DNA from: Chitinophaga qingshengii
GTDB taxonomy: Bacteria; Bacteroidota; Bacteroidia; Chitinophagales; Chitinophagaceae
Length of the DNA stretch: 64,000 bases
Direction of reading: 5' to 3'
Assembly (NCBI RefSeq): GCF_014529935.1
Contig: NZ_JACVFC010000001.1
Coordinates: 868,001-932,000 of the forward strand
Part shown: piece by piece, positions 49,623 to 60,400 of the stretch
Layout: each line of letters opens with the position of its first letter
How positions within the stretch are numbered: the first letter of the stretch is position 1
The notes under the pieces: model-generated
Seen by the model: only the letters and a program-made list of their open reading frames with translations
What the model was told of the DNA's origin: nothing
Databases searched by the model: none
Translations under genes and position numbers: made by a program

Positions 49623-52238
49623 TTACTTAAACTGGTCGTCGCTGATATTGCCGTTGACCACAGCTTTCAGCACTTTTACGCTGGTATCGAAACCACCGGC
49701 AGTAGTGCGGTAGCGGAAGGGTATCCGTACACCGCTTACTTCCTGGTATTCGGAATAGTCCATCTGCACATTCGGCGCCGGCGCGCCTTCCTGTCCGCTG
49801 AGCGTCTGGGAGCGCACTTTCAGGCCTGACTGTACGCTGTAGTATTCTTTTAGCAGCGTGCCATTGGGCGTGGCAATAGTCAATACATAAGTATCTTCAT
49901 CATTGATCTGCTCTGTTTGTGGCGCCAGTTCGACCTTTACGCCATCCGGCTTTTCGAGCCAGGACAGTTCGGGGAATAACTGCGTTCTGTCTTTCACCAT
50001 GCCTTTTTCTGCAGGGCCCATGGGCACATCCCGGCCCATGGCGGATACTTTTACAGAATCGCCGTTGATAACTACCTTGCTCACAGCCGCATTTATAGCC
50101 GCCACCGTTACTTCCTGCCTGGCTTTGCCGGGTTGTTTGAACAGGGATTTAATTTCTACTTCCGTACCCTGGGTTTCTCCGGATGCTTCCATAGAAAAGG
50201 ACGTCACCTGTTGCAGTTTGGCTTTACCACCAATAGCGTTGATATAGTGTTCCAGCACCGTAGTAGCCGTAGTACCGGCGGGAATGGGTTTACCGTTTTC
50301 CGCTTTCCAGCTGTTATTGGCCGGGTTGATATCCGGCATCTCCCCTTGCGGATCGATGACAACGCTGGACAGCTTTACTTTGGACGGATGATGATATACC
50401 CAGGTAGATCCGCGTTGCCATATTTCTACCGGTAATTTCACGGTATCCCGGTGGCCTTGTTCATCCCTGATGGTCATCACCACCGGCATAGGCAGTTTCT
50501 CCAGGTTCTGCAGGGTAATTGTAGCACCTTTAGCCGGATCATTACCGGCGTAGGTAACGCTTTTAACCGCCTGGTCCAGTTTCCAGGTATTAAAGAACCA
50601 GCCTTTCCAGAACCAGGCCAGGTCTTCACCTGCCGCGTTTTCCATGGAACGGAAGAAATCCCACGGAGTAGGATGTTTAAACGCCCAGCGTTTGATATAT
50701 TCCCGGAAAGCGTAATCAAAACGCTCATGGCCGAGGATCTGGTCCCGCAATAGTTTGAGGCCCATGGCGGGTTTAAAATAAGCTGCAATGCCGTTGTACC
50801 GCAGCCCTATCACGTCCGGCGTGTTCATAATAGCTTCCGCATTGGCGCCGAACATCATAGGCGCCGCGCGTTGTGCGGACTGTTCGGAGTTGAATTCTCC
50901 TTTATTGAATTCCGCTGCCGCTACGCCGTTGATGAAGGTATTAAACCCTTCATCCATCCAGGCAAACTTACGTTCGTTGGAACCGACGATCATCGGGAAC
51001 CAGTTGTGACCGAATTCGTGGCTGGTAACACCCCAAAGGCTTCCTTTGGCAGCCTTCCAGGAGCAAAATACGATACCGGGGTATTCCATACCCCCTACGA
51101 CGCCTGCCACATTGGTGGCTACAGGATAGGTATAGGGATACCATTGTCTGGAATAATGCTCGATAGCGCCTTTTACAAATTCAGTAGAACGGCGCCAGGC
51201 AGCCGGATCAGCAGACTCCACCGGGTAAACGGATTGTGCCAGGGCTGTTTTCCCGCCGGGCAGGTTCATACGGGCAGCGTCCCAGATGAAGGCTTTGGAA
51301 GCAGCCCAGGCCACATCGCGGGTTTCCTTGCATACGAAATGCCAGGTACGGTTACCCTGCGCAGCCGCTTTAAAATCCACGGTATCGCGGATCATCACGG
51401 TAGCGTCGCTATTGCGGGCCTTAGCCATGCGCGAGGCTTCCGTGGGCGTGAGCACCTGCGCTTCATTCACCAAAGCACCGGAACCTACCACCACCATATT
51501 GGCCGGTGCGGTAATGGTATAATCAAAATTGCCGTATTCCAGGTAGAACTCGGAGGCGCCCAGGTAAGGAATATTATTCCAGCCGGACACATCATCATAT
51601 ACGGCCATACGGGGGTACCATTGGGCAATTTCGTATATCCATCCGTGACGGGTATTCAGCCGGCCTGTACGGTCGGTGCCATACTCTGAAATGGCGTAAC
51701 TATAGTCGATTTTCAGCTGGACACTGCCGCCGGGTTTCAGGGCTTCTGCCAACCGGACCTGCATACGGGTATCATCTACCAGGTATTTAGCGGCGCTGCT
51801 CTTACCATTGGTCACCAGGTCTACCGATTTCAGCTCGAAACCATTGGTATAGGCCCGGTTGGCAAAACGCTCGCTGGTAGCGGACACCGTAGCGCTGCCA
51901 CGGGAGTCTTTGCGGTATACGTTCTGGTCCATCTGCAGCCAGATAAACGGCAGATGATCAGGGCTGTTATTTTTATAGGTGATCCACAAGGAGCCGGATA
52001 TACGGTGCTGCACTGTGTCCAGCGTGACCGTTATCTTATAATCGGCAGCATTTTGCCAATATTTCGGTCCGGGCTGTCCTCCCGCACTGCGGTACTCATT
52101 TCCATTGAATGGATAAAACAAAGGAGAAAATGCCTCATGCTGGTCATAGTTGGAAACCGGCGTGTTCTGCGACAGACAAGGCTGTGCTATTCCGCACAGC
52201 AGCAGGGAGGCCAGAGAATAGAGCTTGCGTAGTTTCAT
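49623..52238 (-). CDS. M1 family zinc metallopeptidase with C-terminal LolA-like domain
   Basis: An 871-residue exported aminopeptidase-like protein. An N-terminal signal peptide ends near residue 23. The zinc site H407-E-F-G-H411 with E430 (WMDEGF) is the H-E-x-x-H-x18-E of M1, and [10 protein letters not shown] is the usual exopeptidase G-x-M-E-N variant. Residues about 650-871 form a beta-rich region resembling lipoprotein-carrier (LolA-like) domains ([42 protein letters not shown]), often seen alone in envelope proteins of Bacteroidota. It probably acts in the periplasm on peptides. Ends at its own terminator. Confidence 0.92.
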   Translation of the reverse strand: MKLRKLYSLASLLLCGIAQPCLSQNTPVSNYDQHEAFSPLFYPFNGNEYRSAGGQPGPKYWQNAADYKITVTLDTVQHRISGSLWITYKNNSPDHLPFIWLQMDQNVYRKDSRGSATVSATSERFANRAYTNGFELKSVDLVTNGKSSAAKYLVDDTRMQVRLAEALKPGGSVQLKIDYSYAISEYGTDRTGRLNTRHGWIYEIAQWYPRMAVYDDVSGWNNIPYLGASEFYLEYGNFDYTITAPANMVVVGSGALVNEAQVLTPTEASRMAKARNSDATVMIRDTVDFKAAAQGNRTWHFVCKETRDVAWAASKAFIWDAARMNLPGGKTALAQSVYPVESADPAAWRRSTEFVKGAIEHYSRQWYPYTYPVATNVAGVVGGMEYPGIVFCSWKAAKGSLWGVTSHEFGHNWFPMIVGSNERKFAWMDEGFNTFINGVAAAEFNKGEFNSEQSAQRAAPMMFGANAEAIMNTPDVIGLRYNGIAAYFKPAMGLKLLRDQILGHERFDYAFREYIKRWAFKHPTPWDFFRSMENAAGEDLAWFWKGWFFNTWKLDQAVKSVTYAGNDPAKGATITLQNLEKLPMPVVMTIRDEQGHRDTVKLPVEIWQRGSTWVYHHPSKVKLSSVVIDPQGEMPDINPANNSWKAENGKPIPAGTTATTVLEHYINAIGGKAKLQQVTSFSMEASGETQGTEVEIKSLFKQPGKARQEVTVAAINAAVSKVVINGDSVKVSAMGRDVPMGPAEKGMVKDRTQLFPELSWLEKPDGVKVELAPQTEQINDEDTYVLTIATPNGTLLKEYYSVQSGLKVRSQTLSGQEGAPAPNVQMDYSEYQEVSGVRIPFRYRTTAGGFDTSVKVLKAVVNGNISDDQFK

Positions 52239-52491
52239 CTGGTTGCGATATAATTAGATTTTGTGCTCTCTAAATATACTGCGATTTGGGGATTTTGACC
52301 TATACGGATTTTAACTGTTATGGTTGTTTTATGGATTACCCTGGTGTAAAAAGTACTTTTGGGCTTAATGCTGTTTAGCATATCGCACAACAGCATAAAA
52401 CAAGTACTGTCAAGTTTAAAAGAAAAGCGGACATCTCAAAAAGGATCGTTTTGAGACACCGCCTCATGGGTCAAAAATGGATAAAGGCCGG
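52239..52491. other. Spacer with weak hairpin, no gene seen
   Basis: About 250 bases upstream of the M1 peptidase gene and downstream of a small minus-strand frame. No clear promoter for the peptidase was found. A hairpin TCTCAAAA (52434-52441) with TTTTGAGA (52449-52456) could end the small upstream transcript on the minus strand. Confidence 0.45.
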
Positions 52492-52608
52492 CTATTCAAT
52501 TGCGAAACACACCAACATAGAGACATATCGGTCCTCCACCGGATTAGCACGGGCACGGCTAGCCCATCCCGACATCATTAAGATGACGGCCAGTATTATT
52601 TTCTTCAT
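52492..52608 (-). CDS. Possible small exported peptide, 38 residues
   Basis: From ATG 52608 the minus strand reads 38 codons. MKKIILAVILMMSGWASRA is a good signal peptide, followed by about 18 residues to a TAG stop. It lies 30 bases after the stop of the small membrane protein gene on the same strand. A lone signal peptide with a short tail may be a real secreted peptide or a decayed gene; only composition supports it. Confidence 0.35.
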   Translation of the reverse strand: MKKIILAVILMMSGWASRARANPVEDRYVSMLVCFAIE

Positions 52609-52638
52609 CGTTTAAAAGTTGGATGGTGAAAGATAATG

Positions 52639-53064
52639 CTAGGCAATCGTAAAGAGGAAGGAGGCAACGATCATCCATGCACCAACGATTATACCCAATA
52701 TACCCAGTTGTCCTTGTTTGGGAGCCACTTTTGCCCGGATTTGCGCCGTCTTTTCCCGGGCCTTTTCGTTGCCGGAAAGAAAGAGCTTATTGATAAGCGG
52801 AAATCCTAACAGGAAACCCAGACATGCCTCCACCAGGCTGCCTGCCGTCAACGTGATCCACCAGATGGGCGCCGCGGTGAGCCAGCGCAGGTTTAAAACT
52901 GCTGTAATAAGCCCCCATATCCCCCAGAAACAGAAAATAATTCCTATCCACCCCTGGTAAGGCTCCACTTTTTCCAGCAACTCCTTTGCGTTGGGTTTCT
53001 TAGATAAAATCAGGGAAGGAACGGCAATAATACTCAGCAGGATTAATGTGATTCCGTAGATCAT
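52639..53064 (-). CDS. Four-helix membrane protein, unknown
   Basis: A 141-residue protein from ATG 53064 ([18 protein letters not shown]). Three or four membrane helices (about 2-20, 38-60, 72-95, 120-140) are separated by a basic loop ([19 protein letters not shown]). The open frame starts at 53109, but this start lacks a membrane-type N-terminus. Not a recognised family. It lies downstream of the NarL-type regulator on the same strand with a 113-base gap. Confidence 0.7.
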   Translation of the reverse strand: MIYGITLILLSIIAVPSLILSKKPNAKELLEKVEPYQGWIGIIFCFWGIWGLITAVLNLRWLTAAPIWWITLTAGSLVEACLGFLLGFPLINKLFLSGNEKAREKTAQIRAKVAPKQGQLGILGIIVGAWMIVASFLFTIA

Positions 53065-53177
53065 AGCATTACATTTTTTAGTTACAGGATGCTTTTTGTT
53101 ATGCAACAAAGGTAGCCCCGTACGATCCCGGCAACAACATCCTATTCAGTGAAATTCAACACCCTGTTTTCAGGGGG

Positions 53178-53819
53178 TTAACCGAGAAGGCCTAGTTTGA
53201 CGGCGTACCTCGTGAGACCGGCCAGATTGCGTACTTTCAGCTTCAGGATGAGGTTTTTCCGGTAACTTTCAATCGTATGTTTGCTAAGAAAAAGTTTGTC
53301 TGCGATTTCCTGGGTAGTGTATTCTTCCGCGATCAATTTCAGTACATCTCTTTCGCGGGAAGTGAGCATTTCAAGCGTTTCTTTTTCCTTATTAAAGACG
53401 CTTTTGAGATAGGCTTGTTTTACAGATTCGGAAAAATATTTCCCTCCTTTGAGGATCATTTTGACCGCTTCCAGCAATTCGCCGGAATCCGCATTTTTGG
53501 ATAAAAAGCCGTCCACATGATGCTGGATAAGCGTATCAATCATATTCGTATCAGTGTGCATACTTACGACGAGCGTACTGATCTCCGGTCTTTTTTCCTT
53601 GATATAATTATTCAGTGTTATACCGTCCATATCCGGCATACTGATATCGGTGATCACAAGATCGACTTGTTCTTCCGGATGCTGATCGATATAGTTCACG
53701 ACCTGCCTGCCATTATGCGCATAGTAGAGTACATGAAAATCCTTCTCCTGTGTTATTAACCTGATAAGGCCTTCCAGGAATAATTTATGATCATCGGCGA
53801 GAATAATATTATGCTTCAT
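53178..53819 (-). CDS. NarL/LuxR-family response regulator
   Basis: A 213-residue regulator with a complete receiver: D9-D10, D58 in VITDISMPDMDG, and K108 in GFLSKNAD. The LuxR helix-turn-helix covers about 148-205 (LTSRERDVLKLIAEEYTTQE, LSKHTIESYRKNL). It overlaps the start of the TPR-type kinase gene by 11 bases, so the two form a pair in which the kinase should phosphorylate D58. Target genes are unknown. Confidence 0.93.
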   Translation of the reverse strand: MKHNIILADDHKLFLEGLIRLITQEKDFHVLYYAHNGRQVVNYIDQHPEEQVDLVITDISMPDMDGITLNNYIKEKRPEISTLVVSMHTDTNMIDTLIQHHVDGFLSKNADSGELLEAVKMILKGGKYFSESVKQAYLKSVFNKEKETLEMLTSRERDVLKLIAEEYTTQEIADKLFLSKHTIESYRKNLILKLKVRNLAGLTRYAVKLGLLG

Positions 53820-55686
53820 GAGATGCTTGATTTAAAGGTATTTCAATGTCAATAACAGTACCTTTTGAAGGGAAAGAGTTGATAGAAAATATACCGTCGA
53901 ATAATTTCAATCGCTCACGAATATTCTGAAATCCGAAGCCATATTTCACCGTATCCACGGAAAATCCCTGACCGTTATCTTCAAACAATAATTGCAGTGT
54001 GCTGTCCATCCGGGTCAGCTGTATCTCTATTTTTGAAGCCTGGCTGTGTTTTTGGGCATTGGTGATCAGCTCCTGGATAATTTTATAAATCTCCACTTTC
54101 AGCGTGGTTTCGATCCGGTCTATTTCCTCACCGGGAAAGGCATGGAAGGTAATAGTGGCATTACCCGCCCCATCGAATTGCCTGATATAACCGGAAATGA
54201 GTTCGGTAAAACCTGTATGGCTGAACTTTTGGGGAACAAGATCATGGGAAAGATCACGTACCTGGCGGTAGGTATCGTCTACCTGACGGATTAGTGTTTC
54301 CAGACTATTCATTCCCTTTTGGTTGGAGAGCTGGAGTTTGATAGCAGCGAGATTACCGCCGATGCTGTCATGCAGTTCACCCGCGATCCGTTTCCGTTCC
54401 TTTTCCTGTCCGCTAACGGAAGCCTTCAGCAATTCCAGTTCTTTATCTTTCAGTAATGCTGCTATTTGCTGCCGGTTCATTTCCTCCAGGGTCGTGTTTA
54501 GTTTACTTTGGGCCTGAAGTTTCTGATAATACACATACAGCAACGCGATGATAGGCATCAGTATGACAAGAAACCCGATGAGCAGGCTGTATTGTACTGT
54601 TTTCTGATAGTTTAATTCGTTCTCCTTATTTAGGATCTCTTTTTCTTTCCGGGCAGTCTGGTATTTTATTTCGAGTTCGTTGATCTCCTTTTTATTCTGC
54701 CTGTCCAATACCTCCCGGTAAACCGCCTGGTACCGGGTCATAAGCGCATAAGCGTTTTTATAGTCGTCCGTTACCGCGTGCAGCGTACGCAGACTATTCA
54801 ATACCTTCAATTGGGCCTCCAGATCGTTCCACTGAAGCGCGTTCGTATATACCAGCGACAATAAGACTTTTGCGTTATCATAATCTTTCCGGGCCATCAA
54901 CAGGTCACCCATCCGTTGTCCTGCCCTGATATACAGATCAAAAAACTGGTGCTGCTGTGCACTGTCCTTTACTTCGTTGTAAATGAGATATGCTTCGTCG
55001 GTTTGTTGATTCAATTCCGCAATAATACCCAATGTCAGCCTCGCCTGCAGTTCTTTTTTCTCCAGGTGTTGCTGCCGGAAATAAGCCAATGCCTTTTCTG
55101 TATACTGTTTTGCCTGGCGCAGGTCTTTCCGTTCGAGAAAAATGGCACCCAGCCGCTCATACACTATCTGTTTCAATTGCTCGTCCGGACTTACGCTCAG
55201 CAGATCGTTGTAAGCTGCTATGGCTTTATCGTAATCATGACGGGCGGCATATACGTTGGCGATACCCAATCTGTAATCATTAACAGCGTTCCGGTTGTCC
55301 AGCGATTCCGCCATCCTGACGCCCTGAAGATAAAGGCGTAAAGCCTCGTCATACAGCCCTTCCTCACTATAGGCGTTGCCTAGTGCAAGATAAAGGGGAA
55401 TTTGAAAGGCAAGTTTATCACCCGATGAAAGATCACTCCGGTCAAGCTCACCGATCAACTGATTGGTATAAAAGATGACCGAGTCTGTAGTGCCATGAGC
55501 AGCATGAAAAGCCAGTAGTGGCTGCATGGCCTGTATTCTTGCCCCAATACCGGTAGTGAGCTGTACTTTCCGCAACAGGGAATCGGGTGTCTTTACAGGT
55601 ACGTCGCCGTAACCGGTGAAAGCAGTCCCATTTTGCGCCCAACAGGGGTAAAAAATGGACAATGAGCTGGCAAAAAGCAGTACCAT
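53809..55686 (-). CDS. TPR-containing sensor histidine kinase (HisKA_3 type)
   Basis: A 625-residue kinase. A signal peptide (MVLLFASSLSIFYPCWAQ) leads into a periplasmic region of tetratricopeptide repeats (about 90-330; ALGNAYSEEGLYDEALRLYL, RLGAIFLERKDLRQAKQY). One membrane helix follows (LLIGFLVILMPIIALLYVYY), then a coiled coil, HisKA_3 with H439 in KRIAGELHDSIGG and a HATPase domain (LITNAQKHSQAS, EDNGQGF, GFGFQNIRERL). The open frame extends to 55785 but ATG 55686 begins the signal peptide. It is the partner of the NarL-type regulator it overlaps. Confidence 0.93.
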   Translation of the reverse strand: MVLLFASSLSIFYPCWAQNGTAFTGYGDVPVKTPDSLLRKVQLTTGIGARIQAMQPLLAFHAAHGTTDSVIFYTNQLIGELDRSDLSSGDKLAFQIPLYLALGNAYSEEGLYDEALRLYLQGVRMAESLDNRNAVNDYRLGIANVYAARHDYDKAIAAYNDLLSVSPDEQLKQIVYERLGAIFLERKDLRQAKQYTEKALAYFRQQHLEKKELQARLTLGIIAELNQQTDEAYLIYNEVKDSAQQHQFFDLYIRAGQRMGDLLMARKDYDNAKVLLSLVYTNALQWNDLEAQLKVLNSLRTLHAVTDDYKNAYALMTRYQAVYREVLDRQNKKEINELEIKYQTARKEKEILNKENELNYQKTVQYSLLIGFLVILMPIIALLYVYYQKLQAQSKLNTTLEEMNRQQIAALLKDKELELLKASVSGQEKERKRIAGELHDSIGGNLAAIKLQLSNQKGMNSLETLIRQVDDTYRQVRDLSHDLVPQKFSHTGFTELISGYIRQFDGAGNATITFHAFPGEEIDRIETTLKVEIYKIIQELITNAQKHSQASKIEIQLTRMDSTLQLLFEDNGQGFSVDTVKYGFGFQNIRERLKLFDGIFSINSFPSKGTVIDIEIPLNQASHEA

Positions 55687-55962
55687 CAAGCTATTTCGTC
55701 CGATTCGGGCGGCTATATTTATTGCTACAATCAAAAAAATATGGCAGTTTAGAAAGGGAAGATAGTAATTAAACAAAAGCCACATAACTTTTAGAGGTAT
55801 ACGGTCAACATCAACCTAAAGAGAAACAGGCGCCACCATTACGAAAATCTTTTTAGTAAATCAGCTTTTTAGAAGTGATATCCCAACACCGCTACACTGA
55901 TCAGATCAGGCCAACAAACATGACATTGCAAGGGAGTGTAAAACAAACAGTATTAAAGAAAA

Positions 55963-55985
55963 GGGCTGACCAAAAAGGTCAGCCC
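55963..55985 (-). terminator. Rho-independent terminator of the SusC-SusD operon
   Basis: GGGCTGACC (55963-55971) pairs with GGTCAGCCC (55977-55985) around five bases. On the minus strand it is followed by TTTTCTTT, 18 bases after the susD-like stop. Confidence 0.9.
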
Positions 55986-56002
55986 CATTTCAAATCATCA
56001 GA

Positions 56003-57451
56003 CTATTTCTGCCACCAAACTTTAGTAGCGATTTCATCGCCTCCCATGGCCTGTACTACATTTTGGTAGTTGGCCGCATTAATGGTTTGTACAATGATCG
56101 GGAATTTCATGCGGGCAGGCATATTCCTGTCGGCCGGAATCCCTTCACCACGGGGCAGCACCGGGAAACCGGTACGGCGGTATTCAAACCACTGTTGCAT
56201 GTCGTTGAAGAACAAGGCGAAATATTTCTGGGTAAGTACCTGCTCAGGCGTATTGTTAAATGCGATGCCCGGGCGGGTCAGGAAATCGGCGGGTACCGGC
56301 ACATTCCAGAAGGTAACCGAGGCTTTCACCCCATTTTCGTAAGCCGTTTGTGCGTTACCGGTAGCATAGCCACGCATGATCGCTTCGGCCCGGATCAATT
56401 CCACTTCTGCATAAGTCATAATCGTACCGATCAGGTTCGATTTTTTCAGGTCGGCATTCAGCGTAGCGGCAACGATGTTGGTCACCTGGTCGAACTGCTC
56501 CGGTTTATAACCGCTGGGAATACCTCTGTATACACCGTCGCTGGCTTTTTTGCACCATACCGGCAGCCTGGGGTCGTTCCAGGAGGTCAGTTTATCAGCG
56601 AAGAAAGTGGACAGTGCGCGGTCGCCGTTAAAATCGTAATCACGGGCGCTGAAGAACGGATTCTGGAATGGTTTGATGTTGGTATACTTCAACACAGCAG
56701 ACTCGTCGTTGTTAGCCATTACCGGGTATTTATCCGGAGCGGCCAGCATGTTACCCAGTTCCTGGCGGGCTTCCGGCGATTTATGGGCGATACGCATCAG
56801 CAACCGCAGGCGCAGGGAGTTACACAGTTTTTTCCATTTGATGATGTTAGCGGGAACGGCTACACTGTTAAACAACAGATCATCGCCCTGCTCCACGCCT
56901 TTGCTGCCGTTGGTAACGAACAAGCGGTTAGCCGTATCCAGTTTGGCGATCAGGTCGCGGTAGATATCCTGCTGGGGATCAAAGCGGTTTTGCAGCTGAT
57001 TTTCCGGATACCCGCGCAGGGCGTCCTGGTAGGGAATATCACCATATATATCGGTGAGGTTCTGGAAAAGCCAGGCCCACAGGGTGAGCGCTACCGCTTC
57101 ACTGTTAGGCTCCGCAGCCAGTTTGGCGGAAGTGCGCATATCTCTCACGTTGTTCAGGGTGAGGTAGTAGTTCTCCCAGGGATAATCGGATTCCGTGTTT
57201 TTGATGAAGTACCGGTGCAAGTCGGTGGTAGAGATTTCCGTTACCGTTACCTGCATCAATTCATTATTAATACGATGCGATTCTCTCAGGCCGGTATTCA
57301 CCCCATCGAACAGGATCGCGTTGAGGAAGTTGCCCGCCGGTACCACTTTCAGTGTTTCCGGGTTATGCTGCATGTCCTCGAAATTTTTAGTACAGGCTAC
57401 GCTTGTGCATAGTCCCAGCGCGACACCCATATAAATAAAATACTTTTTCAT
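56003..57451 (-). CDS. SusD/RagB-family nutrient-binding outer membrane lipoprotein
   Basis: A 482-residue lipoprotein of the SusD-like group 2 type. The N-terminus MKKYFIYMGVALGLCTSVAC has a lipobox ending at C20, and the NFEDMQHNPETLKVVPAG start, NDMQQWFEYRRTGFPVL and NRMPARMKFP-type end (DRNMPARMKFPI) are diagnostic. It caps the SusC pore and binds the substrate on the cell surface. It follows the SusC-like gene by 18 bases. No glycosidase or peptidase is next to the pair, so the nutrient is not evident. Confidence 0.94.
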   Translation of the reverse strand: MKKYFIYMGVALGLCTSVACTKNFEDMQHNPETLKVVPAGNFLNAILFDGVNTGLRESHRINNELMQVTVTEISTTDLHRYFIKNTESDYPWENYYLTLNNVRDMRTSAKLAAEPNSEAVALTLWAWLFQNLTDIYGDIPYQDALRGYPENQLQNRFDPQQDIYRDLIAKLDTANRLFVTNGSKGVEQGDDLLFNSVAVPANIIKWKKLCNSLRLRLLMRIAHKSPEARQELGNMLAAPDKYPVMANNDESAVLKYTNIKPFQNPFFSARDYDFNGDRALSTFFADKLTSWNDPRLPVWCKKASDGVYRGIPSGYKPEQFDQVTNIVAATLNADLKKSNLIGTIMTYAEVELIRAEAIMRGYATGNAQTAYENGVKASVTFWNVPVPADFLTRPGIAFNNTPEQVLTQKYFALFFNDMQQWFEYRRTGFPVLPRGEGIPADRNMPARMKFPIIVQTINAANYQNVVQAMGGDEIATKVWWQK

Positions 57452-57469
57452 ATATGCCTGTATGTTGTA

Positions 57470-60400
57470 TTAGAAGTTGAGTTTTACGTTTACGCCCATG
57501 GTACGGGTAGAAGGGAATTGACCTGTTTCAAACCCTGGTACAATGGAAGAGCTGTTCAGTGTGGCGGTTTCCGGATCGAAAGCCGGGAAGTTGGACCATA
57601 CGAAAAGATCGCGGCCATATACGCTTACTGCTGCCCCTCTGATAAAAGAACGGCCAAACAGGCTGGCAGGAATGTTATAGCTCAGCACCATTTCACGCAG
57701 CTTCACATAGGAGGCGTCGAAGGTGTTGGACTCTACGTTGTTACGGTCATAGATAGCGTTGTAGTATTGGTCCATGTTGGTGACCAGTACATTGTTCGGC
57801 ACATATTTACCGTTAGCGTCCAGCATCACGCCTTCCCCTACGAGGCCATTATCACGGCCGGGCAGTGTGGACTTGATTTTACCTTGTTCAGCCAGGATAG
57901 CGTGTGTGAGGGAGTAAATCTTACCACCTTTGCGCATATCGAACAGTACGGACAGGGACAGGTTTTTGTAGGTGAACTGGTTGTTCAGGCCGCCTCTCCA
58001 GTCGGGGTTGGCATTACCACGGAAAGTAGCTTCAGAAGACAGTTGTGCGAGGCCGTTTTTGAATACGATCTGACCATCGGGGCTGCGTTGGAAACCGATG
58101 CCGTACAGTTCTCCCAGCGGGTGGCCTTCTCTCGCTTCCAGCGTACCTCTCGGTCCTTCTGCGATGATCAGGGAAGTACCTACTTCAGGATTCAGTTTAA
58201 TAACTTCGTTGCGGTTGCGGGACCAGTTAACGGTAGATTTCCATTGGAAATTTTTCAATTTCACGGGTGTTACGTTCAGCATCACCTCTACGCCCCGGTT
58301 TTCCACGATACCCACGTTAGCCAGCTGGTATTCATAACCGGTAGAACGGTCGATCGGTACGGCAGAGATCTGGTTGATAGCGCGCTGACGGTACCAGGTA
58401 ACGTCGAAGCCTACACGGTTTTTAAAGAGTTTCCACTCGGTACCCAATTCCAGGGCGTTGTTACGTTGTGGTTGCAGGTTCGGGTTGGGGATAGTGTTGG
58501 GATTGGCCATGGTACCGGTGATAGAACCGGCTTCATAGTCTTTTTCCAGGGAGTAGGTCCCAAATGGCGCATCGAATCCAACGCTGGCGTAGGAAGTACG
58601 CAATTTAGCATAGGATACAAAAGAAGGCAGTTGCAGCATTTCACTCAGCACGGCGCTGGCAGCAATGGACGGATAATAGAACACATTGTTTTGCAGCGGC
58701 AGGGTGCTGGACTGGTCCCTGCGGAGTGTCATATCCAGGAACAGTTTATTTTTCCAGGAAGTGTTCACGAAAGCATACAGGCTGTTTACCTGTGCCACCG
58801 GGCGGGAAGAGCTGGACAGTACCGGGTCTTTACTGTTGGCCAGGTTGTATACGCCTACCGCAGCCAGTTTATCGGCACGTTGGTTGGTATAATAACGGCG
58901 TTGGTTACGAACGTTACCGCCTACACTGGCGATGATGTTAAAGTCCGCGCCGATATTTTTATTATAACGCAGCAGGAAGTCGTTGTTATTCTCGTAGTTC
59001 AATACGGTCTGCTGACGGTACATACCATCCTGGAATTTCTGTGTATTCTTCGGGCGGCGCTGGTTACGGAATTCGTAGCCCATATCAAGACCACCGCGGA
59101 GCATCAGTTCCAGGTTATCGAGAATTTTATATTTCGCCATCACGTTACCGGTTACGTTGTGCCGGTTGGAGGCATTGATCATTTCATTGACAATCAGGTA
59201 CGGGTTATCGATCAGGGAGCTGAAAGGGTGGTTCTGCTCCACTCCTTCCTTACCTGGTTTCCAGTAAGGCTGGTACCAGTTCAGGTCGATATTGGGATTC
59301 TGGAAGTTGATGAAATAGGCGATAGACTGGTTGTTGTAACCGGAGTTAGGCAGGTTGTCCGCTATCTTGTTCGTATAGTCGATTTTGGTAGATACGGAGA
59401 TTTTTTTGCTTACCTGGGTGTTGCCGGAGAATGAGATGGTGTAACGTTTATAGCCGGTATTAGGCATGATCCACTCATTTTTCATGTGCGTGAAGCTCAG
59501 GCGCATGTCACCTTTATCGTTGCTGCCGGACAGGGCTACCGTATTGGTATTGCTTACACCGGTACGGAAAAAGTCCTTACGGTTATTTTTATAAGGCACC
59601 CAGGGCGTACGTTCTGTTCTTACACCGTTGGCATCCATAGGGGAATTGAACTGGAAGTAGGACTGACCGTCGAACTTAGGTCCCCAGGCGGAGCTGGTGG
59701 AGGCAGTATTGCCGCCGTCAGCTGTTTTACCGTAGGAATAATATTTGGCGTTGCCGGTACCCTGGCCATATTCATATTGGTAGTCGGGCCAGTTGTTGAT
59801 TTGATCGAAAGCGAGGTTGCTGCTAACGGTCACGCCCATACCTTTTGTATTGCGGGTACCGTGTTTGGTGGTGATGATGATAGCGCCACCTGCACCGCGC
59901 GCACCATAGAGCGCTGCCGCGCTGGGGCCTTTCAGTACGTTGATGGATTCAATATCATCCGGGTTGATATCAGTGAGGGCGGAGCCGAAGTCGATGGGGC
60001 TGTCGTTGCCGAGGTAGCCCTGGTGACCGGTACCATTGAAGGATTTGCTCACGATCACACCATCAACCACGAGGATGGCTTCACCGCCTTGTCCGTCGAG
60101 GATGCTTTCGCCGCGGAGTACGATGCGGCTGCTACCCATTGGTCCGCCGGCTTTAGTGAGATTGAGGCCTGCCACTTTGCCGCTGAGGGCATTCACAAAA
60201 CCATTGGTAGGCGCGGCGCTCACAGCGCTGCCATCCAGTTTTTGCGTAGCGAAGCCAAGGCTTTTCTCCTCACGGGAAATACCCAACGCCGTTACCACAA
60301 CGCCGTTCAGCTCGCGGCTATTTTGTTTCAGGGTTATTTTGATGGCATCTTCTTTCCCCGTGACGGTATACTTTTCTGTTGTAAAGCCCATATATGAAAA

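Noticed and set aside
50871..51689. A 272-codon plus-strand frame
   Set aside because: Antisense to the M1 metallopeptidase catalytic region; no independent support.
57518..59434. A 638-codon open frame on the plus strand
   Set aside because: It lies entirely antisense to the well-supported SusC-like receptor and its protein has no domain or signal; long antisense frames arise from the codon bias of the real gene.
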